From positions 62,001 through 126,000 of the forward strand of contig NZ_JOIJ01000008.1 of NCBI RefSeq assembly GCF_000719975.1: a DNA stretch of 64,000 nucleotides, in the 5' to 3' direction. Below are positions 36,280 through 46,661 of this stretch, piece by piece. The position numbers and the translations under genes were made by a program. This stretch comes from Prauserella rugosa. Lineage in GTDB: Bacteria > Actinomycetota > Actinomycetes > Mycobacteriales > Pseudonocardiaceae. How positions within the stretch are numbered: position 1 is the stretch's first letter; each line of letters begins with the position of its first letter. The notes below the pieces were generated by a model. It was not told where the DNA came from. It did not search any database and saw only the letters and a list, made by a program, of their open reading frames with translations.

Positions 36280-37542
36280 TCAGCTGCCGAGGATCTCGTT
36301 CACGGCCGCGGCCGACGGCGGCACCGTCGCCTTCGGGCCGATCTTGTCCTCGACCGCGTCGAGGGTCTTCAGGCCGTCACCGGTGATGAGCAGGACGGTC
36401 TCGGCGTCCGGGTCGATCTTGCCCGCCTCGATGAGCTTCTTCGCCGTCGCGACGGTGACCCCGCCCGCGGTCTCGGTGAAGATGCCCTCCGTGCGTGCCA
36501 GGAGCCGGATGCCCTCGACCACCTCGTCGTCGGTCACATCCTCGATGGCGCCACCCGTGCGGTTCACCGTGTCGAGCACGTAGGGGCCGTCGGCCGGGTT
36601 ACCGATGGCCAGCGAGCGGGCGATGGTGTCCGGCTTGACCGGCTGCACGACGTCGTGACCGTTGCGGAAGGCGCTCGAGACCGGGGAGCAGCCCGTGGCC
36701 TGGGCGCCGAAGATCTTGTACGCGGTGTCGTCGACGAGGCCGAGCTGCGCGAGCTCCTTGAAGCCCTTGTCCACCTTCGTCAGCTGCGAACCGGAGGCGA
36801 TCGGTACGACGATCTGCTCGGGCAGACGCCATCCCAGCTGCTCGGCGACCTCGAAGCCGAGGGTCTTGGAGCCCTCGGAGTAGTACGGCCGGACGTTGAC
36901 GTTGACGAACGCCCAGGACTCGTGCTCGGCGGCCAGTTCGGTGGCCAGGCGGTTGACGTCGTCGTAGTTGCCGTCCACGGCGAGCAGGGCGCCGTCGTAC
37001 ACGGCGGTGGTGAGGATCTTGGCTCGCTCGAGCGAGGAGGGGATGAGCACGACGGACTGCCAGCCCGCACGCGCGGCGGCCGCGGCGACCGCGTTCGCCA
37101 GGTTGCCGGTCGAGGGGCACGCGAGGGTGTCGAACCCGAACTCGCGCGCCGCGGCCAGCGCAACGGCGACCACGCGGTCCTTGAACGAGTGCGTCGGGTT
37201 GCCGGTGTCGTCCTTGACCCAGAGGCGCTTCACACCGAGCGCCTTCGCCAGGTTGTCGGCACGCACCAGCCTGGTACAGCCCGGCTCGGTGTTCGGGATC
37301 TCCTCGACGTTCGACGGCACCGGGAGCAGCTTCTTGTAGCGCCAGATGTTGCGTGGACCGGCCTCGATGTCCTCCCTGCGCACGCGGCCGAAGTCGTAGG
37401 CGACCTCGAGCGGGGAGAAGTCCTCGGCGGACACGAACTCAGGAGCCAGAGGCTGGCGGTGCCCCTCCTCCTTCGACACCAGTTCGACGGCCGGACCGAG
37501 GTCGACGGCGCGGGTGGTGGAGGTGGTCAGGGCTGCTGTCAT
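36280..37542 (-). CDS. thrC: Threonine synthase
   Basis: This 420-residue PLP enzyme converts O-phosphohomoserine to threonine. The PLP-lysine motif is NPTHSFKDR, followed by the Gly-loop ACPSTGNLANAVAA and the C-terminal ETAGGVTVATAKKL. ATG 37542 is preceded by AAAGGA, which sits just after the 3' strand of a SAM riboswitch. Because O-phosphohomoserine is the branch point between threonine and methionine in some bacteria, SAM control here would couple the two branches. Confidence 0.97.
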   Translation of the reverse strand: MTAALTTSTTRAVDLGPAVELVSKEEGHRQPLAPEFVSAEDFSPLEVAYDFGRVRREDIEAGPRNIWRYKKLLPVPSNVEEIPNTEPGCTRLVRADNLAKALGVKRLWVKDDTGNPTHSFKDRVVAVALAAAREFGFDTLACPSTGNLANAVAAAAARAGWQSVVLIPSSLERAKILTTAVYDGALLAVDGNYDDVNRLATELAAEHESWAFVNVNVRPYYSEGSKTLGFEVAEQLGWRLPEQIVVPIASGSQLTKVDKGFKELAQLGLVDDTAYKIFGAQATGCSPVSSAFRNGHDVVQPVKPDTIARSLAIGNPADGPYVLDTVNRTGGAIEDVTDDEVVEGIRLLARTEGIFTETAGGVTVATAKKLIEAGKIDPDAETVLLITGDGLKTLDAVEDKIGPKATVPPSAAAVNEILGS

Positions 37543-37557
37543 CGCGAGGTTCCTTTC

Positions 37558-37686
37558 CTCATCTGCCCCGCTGGCACGGGTCGGAATTAGCACCGTTGTC
37601 GTCAGCTACCTCGCGGGATCGAGATGACAGGCTGACGCCGGTTGCCGGGGCTTCGTCGGGCCGTTCCCTCTGCCCCTCTTGATGAG
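37558..37686 (-). ncRNA. SAM-I (S-box) riboswitch in the thrC leader
   Basis: Read on the minus strand, the element opens with CTCATCAAGAGGGGCAGAGG and closes with GATGAG to form P1 (37681-37686 with 37558-37563). It contains the S-box core blocks AGAGGGAACGGCCCGACGAA, GCCCCGGCAACC and GGTGCTAATTCC in the canonical order. The thrC ribosome site (AAAGGA) follows P1 by two bases. An 8-nt segment inside the aptamer (37608-37615) is perfectly complementary to the stretch at 37543-37550 between the ribosome site and the start codon. That suggests control of translation initiation. SAM-IV is less likely because the core order fits SAM-I. Confidence 0.9.
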
Positions 37687-37802
37687 CGGTATTCGATTGT
37701 CCGCCGTATGCCTGCGCGGCGTGTGTGTGCGACCAGCCTAGGGCATCGAGATCAGTGCCTGCCATGCCCGTGCGCTCCAGATCACCGTGGCAGGATCGGG
37801 GT

Positions 37803-38783
37803 GTGACCGCCTCCTCCGCTGCACCGGCACCGCTCCACCTCGTGCTCGGCGACGAAGAACTCCTCGTCGATCGGGCTGTCCACGCCGCGGTCGAGGCGGC
37901 GCGGACAGCCGACTCGACCGCGGAGCTGACCCGCACGAAGGTGTCCGACATCACCCCTCCGGAGCTGGCCGAGCTCGTCAGCCCGTCGTTGTTCAGCGAA
38001 GGGCGGGTGATCGTCCTCGAGCAGGCGCAGGACATCGGCCAGGAGCTCGCCGACGCCGTGACCGGCTACGTGAAGGACCCCGCGGAGGGCGTGACCCTCG
38101 TGGTGGTGCACTCGGGCGGGGGACGCAGCAAAGCAGCGAAGTCGCTGCCGACGACCCTGAAGAAGGCCGGAGCACAGGTCACCGAGTGCGCCAAGATCAC
38201 CAAGCCGGCCGAACGTGAGGCGTTCGTGCGCGCCGAGGTCAAGCGGGTGGGCGGCCGGATCGACGCAGGAGGCGTGGCTGCCCTCGTCGACGCGGTCGGC
38301 TCCGACCTGCGTGAACTGTCGTCGGCCGCCACTCAGCTGGTCGCCGACTCGGGCGGAAAGGTCGACGAAGAGGCCGTCCGCCGCTACCACCGGGGCAAGG
38401 CCGACGTCACCGGGTTCCTCGTCGCGGAGAAGGCCGTCGGCGGCGATCGCGCGGCGGCGCTGGAAACGCTGCGGTGGGCACAGCAGATCGGCGTGCCGCA
38501 CGTGCTGATCGCCGACGCGCTCGCCGACGCCGTCCGCACGGTCGCCCGCGTGTCGGCGGCGGGCAGGGGCAATCCGAACCAGCTCGCCGGAGAGCTGGGC
38601 ATGCCGCCGTGGAAGATCCGCAAGGCCCAGGGGCAGACCCGAGGCTGGAATGCGCGTGGGCTGGCCGAGGCCATGCGGACGGTGGCCCGGGTCAACGCGG
38701 AGGTCAAGGGCGCGGCCGCCGACCCCGACTACGCCCTGGAACGTGCCGTGCTCGAGGTCATCGGCGCGAAGGAAGCACGCTGA
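37803..38783 (+). CDS. holA: DNA polymerase III subunit delta
   Basis: This 326-residue clamp-loader subunit starts APLHLVLGDEELLVDRA. A middle domain (VKRVGGRIDAGGVAALVDAVG, LRELSSAATQL) and the C-terminal collar domain (GMPPWKIRKAQGQTRGW) follow. It opens the beta clamp with the tau and delta-prime subunits. GTG 37803 is the start consistent with the family length. The holA-rpsT pairing matches M. tuberculosis Rv2413c-Rv2412. Confidence 0.95.
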   Translation: MTASSAAPAPLHLVLGDEELLVDRAVHAAVEAARTADSTAELTRTKVSDITPPELAELVSPSLFSEGRVIVLEQAQDIGQELADAVTGYVKDPAEGVTLVVVHSGGGRSKAAKSLPTTLKKAGAQVTECAKITKPAEREAFVRAEVKRVGGRIDAGGVAALVDAVGSDLRELSSAATQLVADSGGKVDEEAVRRYHRGKADVTGFLVAEKAVGGDRAAALETLRWAQQIGVPHVLIADALADAVRTVARVSAAGRGNPNQLAGELGMPPWKIRKAQGQTRGWNARGLAEAMRTVARVNAEVKGAAADPDYALERAVLEVIGAKEAR

Positions 38784-38820
38784 ACCGGGCTACGGCCCGC
38801 TGAGTGCGAGCCCCGGGAGG

Positions 38821-38940
38821 CGCAACACGGGCCCCGGAAAGCGCAACACGCGCCCCGGGATCCGCAACACGGGCCCCGGGATCCGCAACACGGGCCCCGG
38901 AAGGCGCAACACGCGCCCCGGGGCGCAACACGGGGTCGAC
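38821..38940. repeat. 21-bp tandem repeat array 1
   Basis: Six head-to-tail units start at 38821, 38842, 38863, 38884, 38905 and 38924. The period is 21 bp (the fifth is 19 bp), with consensus CGCAACACGSGCCCCGGRAK. A partial unit precedes them at about 38807. The array occupies the gap between the convergent holA and rpsT genes. Array 2 near 48.7 kb uses the same unit in reverse orientation. Unlike CRISPR there are no unique spacers. Confidence 0.85.
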
Positions 38941-38945
38941 ATGCA

Positions 38946-38979
38946 CGAGGCCCGGCTCCCTCGTGGGAGCCGGGCCTCG
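38946..38979 (-). terminator. Terminator of rpsT
   Basis: A perfect 15-bp stem with a TCGT loop lies 20 bp downstream of the rpsT stop on the minus strand, next to repeat array 1. It could also stop holA transcription. Confidence 0.8.
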
Positions 38980-38998
38980 GGTGCGACGAGCGGAAAGC

Positions 38999-39259
38999 TC
39001 AGAGCTTGTTCACGCGCTGGGCCATGGCCGACTTCTTGTTGGCGGCCTGGTTCTTGTGAATGACGCCCTTGCTGGCGGCCTTGTCCAGCTGGCGGCCAGC
39101 GGCCTGCTGCAGCTCGGCGGCCTTGGCCTTGTCACCGGCGTCGGCGGCCTCGCGGAACTTGCGGATCGAGGTCTTCACCGCGGACTTGACGGCCTGGTTC
39201 CGCTGACGGCGCTTCTCGTTGGTCTTGATGCGCTTCATCTGCGACTTGATGTTCGCCAC
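38999..39259 (-). CDS. rpsT: 30S ribosomal protein S20
   Basis: This 86-residue basic helical protein begins [20 protein letters not shown] and binds 16S rRNA early in assembly. The start codon is GTG 39259 with GAAGGAG upstream. A strong terminator follows. Confidence 0.98.
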   Translation of the reverse strand: MANIKSQMKRIKTNEKRRQRNQAVKSAVKTSIRKFREAADAGDKAKAAELQQAAGRQLDKAASKGVIHKNQAANKKSAMAQRVNKL

Positions 39260-39551
39260 GGGGGCACTCCTTCACGTTCGGCCGTCTCGTACGGCGGTTC
39301 GGATCGTCGCCGCGCTCGTCTCGGCACCGGTGGAACCGGTCTTCCTCCCTGGCGGAATGCCGCACGGCAACGAGGGACAAGCCTAACAAGGCAGGTCGCG
39401 GGCTCGGTCGGCAGGTCACGGGTGGTCGCGGGGCTACTGTGGCTGCGGGTCGACCGGGCTCGCCGGGTCCACGGCGTTTCCCCGGCCGGCTGAGTTCGGC
39501 GGGCGGCCGGGTTCACCGGGCCGGCTGAGGTGACTGCGGAGGGAGGGCGGC

Positions 39552-40439
39552 ATGACCGCGACGGCGCTGCCGCTCGTCGTCGCTGCGGCGTTCGTCCACG
39601 CGGGCTGGAACCTCGCCGCGAAGCGGGTTCCCGGCGGCGGGGCGCGCTTCGTCTTCCTCTACTACGCCGTCTCCGCGGCGCTGCTCGTGCCGATCGCCGC
39701 CGTGGTGGTGCCCGTGGCCGGATGGAGCCTGTCGGGGACATGGGTGCTCGCCATGGTGGGCACCGCCGTGTTCCACGTCGCCTACGGCGTGGTGCTGCAA
39801 CGCGGCTACGCGGTGGGCGATCTGTCGGTCGTGTATCCCGTGGCACGGGGGAGCGGTCCGCTGTTGTCGGTGGCGATCGCCGTGCTCGTGCTGGGCGAGC
39901 GACCCGGCGCGGTCGGCCTGGTCGGTGCCGCACTCGTCGTGCTGGGCGTGTTCGTCATCGGCACCGGAAGCAGCACCGGCAGCACCAACACAGCGGCGAC
40001 GGACGGCGGGATCGCACGCAGGGCGGGGATCGTCTGGGGCGTGCTGACCGGGGTGACGATCGCGGCGTACACGCTGTGGGACGCCTTCTCGGTCACCACG
40101 CTCGACGTTCCCGTCGTGGCGTACCTGGCGGGCGGATCGGCGTTGCAGGCGCTGTTGCTCGCTCCCGTGGCCGGGCGCGACCGGAGCGACACCGGGCGAC
40201 TGTGGCGGGAACATCGCAGGGAAGTGGTGCTGGTCGGCCTGCTGTCGCCGGTGGCGTACGTGCTGGTGCTGCTGGCGATGCGGATCGCGCCGGTCAGCAT
40301 GGTCGCGCCCGCGCGTGAACTCGGCATCGTGGTGGGCGGGCTCGCCGCGTGGCGGATGTTCGGCGAGCCGGACCCGCTGCGGCGCATCCTGGGCTCGCTC
40401 GTGGTGCTGGCGGGGATCACGGCGATCGCGCTGGCGTGA
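39552..40439 (+). CDS. EamA/DMT family transporter
   Basis: This 295-residue protein has about ten membrane segments arranged as two EamA repeats (HAGWNLAAKR, then VYPVARGSGPLLSVAIAVLV near the end of repeat 1). Such transporters export small metabolites or amino acids. GGAGGGAGG precedes the ATG. A VOC-family protein follows 12 bp later, so the two are probably cotranscribed. Substrate unknown. Confidence 0.9.
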   Translation: MTATALPLVVAAAFVHAGWNLAAKRVPGGGARFVFLYYAVSAALLVPIAAVVVPVAGWSLSGTWVLAMVGTAVFHVAYGVVLQRGYAVGDLSVVYPVARGSGPLLSVAIAVLVLGERPGAVGLVGAALVVLGVFVIGTGSSTGSTNTAATDGGIARRAGIVWGVLTGVTIAAYTLWDAFSVTTLDVPVVAYLAGGSALQALLLAPVAGRDRSDTGRLWREHRREVVLVGLLSPVAYVLVLLAMRIAPVSMVAPARELGIVVGGLAAWRMFGEPDPLRRILGSLVVLAGITAIALA

Positions 40440-40451
40440 GACCCTGCGGTC

Positions 40452-40847
40452 ATGGACGTGCTCAACAGCCGCATCCTGCTCATTCCGGCCGATCGCGAGG
40501 TCACGACGGCCTTCTACCGCGACACGCTGGGTCTCGCCGTGTACCGGGACTTCCCCGGTGGCACGGTCTTCTTCCTCGGCGGAGGGCTGCTCGAGATCGT
40601 CGGCCAGGCGGACGCGGCGCCCGCCGACCGCCCGGACACCATGGCGCTGTGGCTGCAGGTGCGGGACGTCTCCGCGGAGTTGGCCGCCTTGCGCGCGAAG
40701 GGTGTGCAGCCCGAACGGGACGTGCAGCGCGAGCCCTGGGGCCTGGACGAGGCCTGGATCCGCGACCCGGACGGCGTGCGCATCGTGCTCGTGGAGGTGC
40801 CCGCCGACCACCCGCTCAGGACCGACGTGCGCGCCGACCCCCGGTGA
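40452..40847 (+). CDS. VOC (glyoxalase/bleomycin-resistance) family protein
   Basis: This 131-residue protein has two beta-alpha-beta-beta-beta modules (SRILLIPADREVTTAFYRDT at the start and WIRDPDGVRIVLVEVP at the end). It could be a lyase, a dioxygenase or a drug-binding protein. The metal ligands of glyoxalase I are not obvious. It sits between the DMT transporter and lepA. Confidence 0.87.
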   Translation: MDVLNSRILLIPADREVTTAFYRDTLGLAVYRDFPGGTVFFLGGGLLEIVGQADAAPADRPDTMALWLQVRDVSAELAALRAKGVQPERDVQREPWGLDEAWIRDPDGVRIVLVEVPADHPLRTDVRADPR

Positions 40848-40897
40848 CGGCATGGGACCATGGGGGCGGCTAGTCCACGAGCGATCCGAGGAAACGA

Positions 40898-42766
<1,869 letters not shown>

Positions 42767-42818
42767 CCCGTAGGCTCCCGGTCACCTGTCGTCCACATGC
42801 GACGGCTGGGAACGGCGA

Positions 42819-42867
42819 AACGCAAGGGCCGCATACGATCGCGCAGATCGTATGCGGCCCTTGCGTT
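42819..42867. terminator. Perfect 22-bp bidirectional hairpin
   Basis: The arms 42819-42840 and 42846-42867 pair without mismatch around a 5-nt GCGCA loop. It lies between lepA and the convergent small secreted protein gene and can terminate both. It is the longest perfect inverted repeat noticed in the window. Confidence 0.9.
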
Positions 42868-42883
42868 CTATCCGGTGTGGAGA

Positions 42884-43096
42884 TCAGCTCACGCCGAGCA
42901 GCACGCCCAGCGCTTCGACCAGAGCAGCGGAGGTGGACGCGATCGTCTCGTCGAGGTACTCGGCGATCGGGGTCAGCTCGGCCGCGGAGGCCGAACCGCC
43001 GAGGACGGCGACCATCGGAACGGCCAGGGCGCTCACGGCGAGGCCGCGCATCGTCCAGCGCTTGGCGGTGCTCGTGGTCTTCTGCGTCTCGGTCAT
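42884..43096 (-). CDS. Small secreted protein, unknown function
   Basis: This 70-residue product has a classical signal peptide: a basic start (KRWTMRG), a hydrophobic core (LAVSALAVPMVAVLGG) and an ASA-A cleavage site. The mature part is about 32 residues, acidic then hydrophobic (AELTPIAEYLDETIASTSAA), and has no Cys. The ATG at 43096 has a strong GAGGAAGAGGA ribosome region. It stands alone, convergent with lepA. It could be a cell-surface, membrane-active or signalling peptide; nothing in the sequence decides. Confidence 0.75.
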   Translation of the reverse strand: MTETQKTTSTAKRWTMRGLAVSALAVPMVAVLGGSASAAELTPIAEYLDETIASTSAALVEALGVLLGVS

Positions 43097-43238
43097 GTGT
43101 TCCTCTTCCTCTCGGTTGTCACGCGAAGGGATCTCGCGTCTGGACAGCACCCTGCACTGGTCCGAAAGGCGCAAACAAGGCTCGGCGAACAGGCTTAGCG
43201 TGCCCGAAACGAGCGGTAGCCCAGCAGGGTGACACGGG

Positions 43239-43254
43239 GTAACTCGGGTGTTAC
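43239..43254. promoter_or_regulatory. GTAAC-N6-GTTAC inverted repeat
   Basis: GTAAC (43239-43243) and GTTAC (43250-43254) form a short palindrome in the 254-bp gap between the small secreted protein gene and the convergent-facing oxidoreductase gene. MtrA sites in actinomycetes use GTAAC half-sites, but normally as direct repeats, so the assignment is weak. Confidence 0.25.
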
Positions 43255-43337
43255 GCCAACGGTTGGTCTGTCACATGATCGCGATCCGTGTGCGACCGCC
43301 GCCCGATGCCGCATCGAAGCGCGACGAGGTCCGTTCG

Positions 43338-43343
43338 TACGAT
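43338..43343 (+). promoter_or_regulatory. -10 element for leaderless oxidoreductase mRNA
   Basis: TACGAT ends seven bases before ATG 43351, the leaderless spacing seen elsewhere in this window. It favours 43351 over the nearby ATG at 43342. Confidence 0.4.
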
Positions 43344-43350
43344 GAGGGGC

Positions 43351-44403
43351 ATGTTCGAGTCCTTGCGCGTCCCGGTGATCGCAGCGCCGATGGCAGGCGG
43401 TCCGTCCACTCCGGAGCTGGTGGCCTCCGTGGTGCGTGCGGGCGGCTTCGGGTTCCTGGCCGGCGGCTACCTCACCGCGGCCGCGCTGTCGGACCAGATC
43501 CACAAGACGCGTGAGATGGCGGGGGAGACGTTCGGCGTCAACCTCTTCGTGCCGGGCGTGCGGACCATGGTGAACGTGACGCCGTACGCCGAGCGACTGC
43601 GCGAGGAGGCCGAGCGCTACGGCGTGCGGCCCGGCCCGGGGCGGTGGGACGACGACGGCTACGCCGCGAAACTCGATCTGCTCGTCGACTCGCGGGTTCC
43701 GGTCGTGTCATTCACGTTCGGCACCCCGGTGGCGGCCGACATCGAGCGGCTCCACGACGTGGGCACCCTCGTGTGCGTCACCGTGACGACGCCCGAGGAG
43801 GCACGGGACGCCGCGGCTGCGGGCGCCGACGTGCTCTGTGTCCAGGGCTTCGAGGCGGGCGGCCACCGTGCGGTGTTCGACGACGACCCGGCGCAGGATG
43901 CGGGTGGTGCGTTGCTGGGCCTGCTGGCCGCGCTGCGGCTCGTGCGTGCGGAGACGGACCTGCCCCTGGTGGCCGCGGGTGGTCTGGTCCACGGCGCCGA
44001 CGTCGCGGCGGTGCTGACCGCGGGAGCGGTGGCGGCGCAACTCGGCACGGCGTTCCTGCGCGCCGAGGAAGCCGGGACGAACGCGACCTATCGGGCGGCG
44101 CTCGATGCGGCCGGTCGTGCCACGGCCATCACGCGGGCGTTCAGTGGCCGTCCCGCGCGCGGTCTGGAGAACCGGTTCATGCGGGACAACTCGGCCAGCG
44201 CGCCCGCGGCCTACCCGCAGCTGAACAACATCAGCAAGCCCATCCGTGCGGCAGCGACGGCAGCCGGGGATCCGGAGGCGATGTCCCTGTGGGCCGGGCA
44301 GACGTACGCGCAGGCGCGGACCGCGCCCGCGTCGGAGATCGTCGACGGGCTCGCCGCCGAGGCCCGCGAGGCCGTGGCGGCGACGGCGCGCCGGTTCGGC
44401 TGA
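43351..44403 (+). CDS. Nitronate monooxygenase-like FMN oxidoreductase
   Basis: This 350-residue TIM-barrel flavoprotein starts RVPVIAAPMAGGPSTPELV. It carries the class-I nitronate monooxygenase blocks VCVTVTTPEEARDAAAAGAD, CVQGFEAGGHRAVF and VAAGGLVHGADVAAVLTAGA, which bind FMN phosphate. It probably oxidises alkyl nitronates such as propionate 3-nitronate or acts as an NAD(P)H-quinone reductase. It is convergent with an alpha/beta hydrolase gene. Confidence 0.9.
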   Translation: MFESLRVPVIAAPMAGGPSTPELVASVVRAGGFGFLAGGYLTAAALSDQIHKTREMAGETFGVNLFVPGVRTMVNVTPYAERLREEAERYGVRPGPGRWDDDGYAAKLDLLVDSRVPVVSFTFGTPVAADIERLHDVGTLVCVTVTTPEEARDAAAAGADVLCVQGFEAGGHRAVFDDDPAQDAGGALLGLLAALRLVRAETDLPLVAAGGLVHGADVAAVLTAGAVAAQLGTAFLRAEEAGTNATYRAALDAAGRATAITRAFSGRPARGLENRFMRDNSASAPAAYPQLNNISKPIRAAATAAGDPEAMSLWAGQTYAQARTAPASEIVDGLAAEAREAVAATARRFG

Positions 44404-44500
44404 CGACGTCCCCGGGGACGCAGTCACGCCCGACGTCAGCGCTGCGGTTACCGGGTCGCCCCACCCGTCAGGTCGTGGTGACCGCGGACGGCCCGCGGCG

Positions 44501-45559
44501 TCATCCCACGGCGCCCGCCAACGCGGCAGGGCGCGTGCTGCGCCTGCGGCCGTCCGCACCCTGGGCGGCCATGGCGCTCGTGGCGAAGTAGTGGAGTGCC
44601 TGCGCCAATCCACGCGGGTCGTCGAGCTGCGGACAGTGTCCCCAGTCCTCCCGCACGAGGAGCCTGCTGTGCGGCACGAGCGAATGCAGTCGCTCGCCTG
44701 AGCTGGCGTTCACCAACCGGTCCTTGCCGCACGCCACGACGAGCAGAGGCAGGGCGATGCGTTCGAGTTCGTAGGCCTCGTCCAGCTCGGTGAGGAGCCT
44801 GCCTGCCTGGTCCAGACGGTCGGTGGTCGACCGGAAGTCGGGGAAGAGATTGACGAACCTGGCCACGTGCTCAGCCGCGGCGTTGCGGGAGTCGGCGTAC
44901 AGCAGACGCGGCACCACCTGCTGGGCCACGGTGCGGACCAGGAACCGCGGCACGGGCACCGGCAGCGCGGAGGCGAGCCGCCGGGCCAGCGGGTTCCGGG
45001 CGAGTCCGCGCATGAGCCACGAATCGGACAGTCCCGGCGCCGCGATCGAAGCGACCCCGGTCAGGGGGAGTTCGGGATTCTGAGCGGCGCGCAGCGCCGT
45101 GGTGCCGCCGAGCGAGTTGCCCACCAGTACGACGCCGCCGAGCGCGGACTGGTCCTGCACGACCGCGGCGGCGAAGGCGTCGAGCTGCGGCAGGATCGCC
45201 CCGGAACGCAGGGCGGCCGCGTCGCCGAAACCGGGCAGGTCCACGGCGGCCGCGGAGACGCCCGCTCGGGCGAGTTCGGTGAGCAGCGGTCGCCAGGTGT
45301 CGGCGCTGTCGCAGTAGCCGTGCAGGAGGACGAGCCTCGGCTGGTGGCGCCTGCGGTCGGCGGAGCGTTTGCGGAAACGCCGGCCGGCTGGCCGTTCGAC
45401 AGGACGGGGGCCGGCTTCGAGAACGCGGGTCGAGAATCCGCCGAACCGGCGGTACCCGGCCCGGATCTCGATGTCCGGGCCGGGTCCGGCGGTGTCGGCC
45501 TGGTCCGGAGACTCCTCGGGGTCGGAGGAGTCTGATGCTTCCCGCTGGGATGCGATCAT
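44501..45559 (-). CDS. Alpha/beta hydrolase
   Basis: This 352-residue hydrolase has a polar N-terminal extension of about 70 residues, then LVLLHGYCDSADTW (oxyanion loop). The nucleophile elbow is VGNSLGG, the Asp is in VVACGKDRLVN and the His in REDWGHCPQLD, a complete triad. No signal peptide is present. Minus-strand TAGCCT (45571-45566) ends six bases before the ATG, suggesting a leaderless transcript. Substrate unknown. Confidence 0.9.
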   Translation of the reverse strand: MIASQREASDSSDPEESPDQADTAGPGPDIEIRAGYRRFGGFSTRVLEAGPRPVERPAGRRFRKRSADRRRHQPRLVLLHGYCDSADTWRPLLTELARAGVSAAAVDLPGFGDAAALRSGAILPQLDAFAAAVVQDQSALGGVVLVGNSLGGTTALRAAQNPELPLTGVASIAAPGLSDSWLMRGLARNPLARRLASALPVPVPRFLVRTVAQQVVPRLLYADSRNAAAEHVARFVNLFPDFRSTTDRLDQAGRLLTELDEAYELERIALPLLVVACGKDRLVNASSGERLHSLVPHSRLLVREDWGHCPQLDDPRGLAQALHYFATSAMAAQGADGRRRSTRPAALAGAVG

Positions 45560-45604
45560 GGGTCCAGGCTAAACACAGATCGCGCGGCGGTGATCCGTAA
45601 GAAA

Positions 45605-45627
45605 GGTCACGAAAAGATATCGTGACC
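45605..45627 (-). terminator. Hairpin between the oxidoreductase and hydrolase genes
   Basis: An 8-bp perfect stem (45605-45612 with 45620-45627) and a 7-nt loop sit in the 111-bp gap downstream of the MDR oxidoreductase. It may be a terminator or an operator palindrome for the hydrolase. Confidence 0.4.
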
Positions 45628-45670
45628 CTCTGTGTTCGGAGTTTTCCCTGGTCGGCGTAGTGATCCTCGG

Positions 45671-46636
45671 TTAACGGGTGAAGACGATCTTGCCCGCGGT
45701 ACGGCCTTCGAGCATGTCCTCGAAGCCCTTCCTGGCGTCCTCGAAGGGCAACTCGGCGCCCACCTGGGGCCGGATCCCCGCCAGTTCGGTGTAGGCGAGC
45801 AGATCGGCCAGTTCGTCGCGGGTGCCCATCGTCGAGCCGGTCACCCGCAGCTGGAGGAAGAACAGGCGCTGCAGTTCGGCACTCGCGTCGGGCCCGCTCG
45901 TGGACCCGGACACCACGATGATGCCGCCCGGCTTGAGCGACTTCATCGAATGCGACCACGTGGCCTTGCCGACCGTCTCGAACACCGCGTCGACCCGCTC
46001 GGGCAGCCGGGCGCCGGACTCGAAGGTCTGGTGCGCGCCGAGCCGCTCGGCCAGCGCGCGCTTCTCCTCGGTGCGGCCGGTGACCCACACGCGGATGCCC
46101 GCGGCACGGCCGAGCTGCACCAGGGCGGTGGAGACGCCACCGGAGGCGCCCTGCACGAGCATGGTCTGGCCGGGCCGCAGTCCCGACTTGACGAACAACA
46201 TGCGGTAGGCGGTCAGCCACGCGGTGCCCATCGTGGCCGCCTCGGTCATCGAAAGGCCCGCCGGCTTCGGCACGGCGTTGCGGGCGGGCACGACCACGGA
46301 GTCGGCGAACGTGCCCTGGAACTTCTCGGTCAGGAGCGTGCGCTTGGGGTCGAGGGTGTCGTCTCCGCGCCACGACGGGTCGTTGATCACCGAGTGGATG
46401 ACCACCTCGGTGCCGTCGTCGAGGACCCCGGCGCCGTCGCAGCCCAGGATCATCGGGAACTGTTCCTCCTTGATCCCGACGCCACGCAGGGTCCACAGAT
46501 CGTGCATGTTCAGACTGGCGGCCTTGACGTTGACCTTGACCCAACCCTCGGGCACCTCGGGGTCGGGGCGCTCGCCCACGACGAGCGAGGCCAGCGGGTC
46601 GTCGGCATTGGCTTCGTTGGCATAGACGGCGAACAT
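45671..46636 (-). CDS. Zinc-binding-dehydrogenase/quinone-oxidoreductase family protein (MDR)
   Basis: This 321-residue medium-chain dehydrogenase has a GroES-like N-terminal domain (VKVNVKAASLNMHDLWTLRG) and a Rossmann domain (LVQGASGGVSTALVQLGRAA). The catalytic-zinc Cys/His set is not evident, so it probably works as an NADPH-dependent enal or quinone reductase. The ATG at 46636 is only 31 bp from the divergent membrane-protein start. The minus-strand TAGGTT lies six bases upstream, pointing to a leaderless transcript. Confidence 0.9.
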   Translation of the reverse strand: MFAVYANEANADDPLASLVVGERPDPEVPEGWVKVNVKAASLNMHDLWTLRGVGIKEEQFPMILGCDGAGVLDDGTEVVIHSVINDPSWRGDDTLDPKRTLLTEKFQGTFADSVVVPARNAVPKPAGLSMTEAATMGTAWLTAYRMLFVKSGLRPGQTMLVQGASGGVSTALVQLGRAAGIRVWVTGRTEEKRALAERLGAHQTFESGARLPERVDAVFETVGKATWSHSMKSLKPGGIIVVSGSTSGPDASAELQRLFFLQLRVTGSTMGTRDELADLLAYTELAGIRPQVGAELPFEDARKGFEDMLEGRTAGKIVFTR

Positions 46637-46642
46637 GGCGCC

Positions 46643-46661
46643 AACCTACCTGCAGTACCCT
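46643..46661. promoter_or_regulatory. Back-to-back leaderless -10 elements
   Basis: On the minus strand TAGGTT (46648-46643) ends six bases before the oxidoreductase ATG. On the plus strand TACCCT (46656-46661) ends six bases before GTG 46668. The two boxes are seven bases apart, so each -35 region would fall inside the opposite gene's 5' region. Confidence 0.5.

Noticed and set aside
38821..38940. CRISPR array
   Set aside because: Units are contiguous 21-mers without unique spacers, and no cas genes are present.
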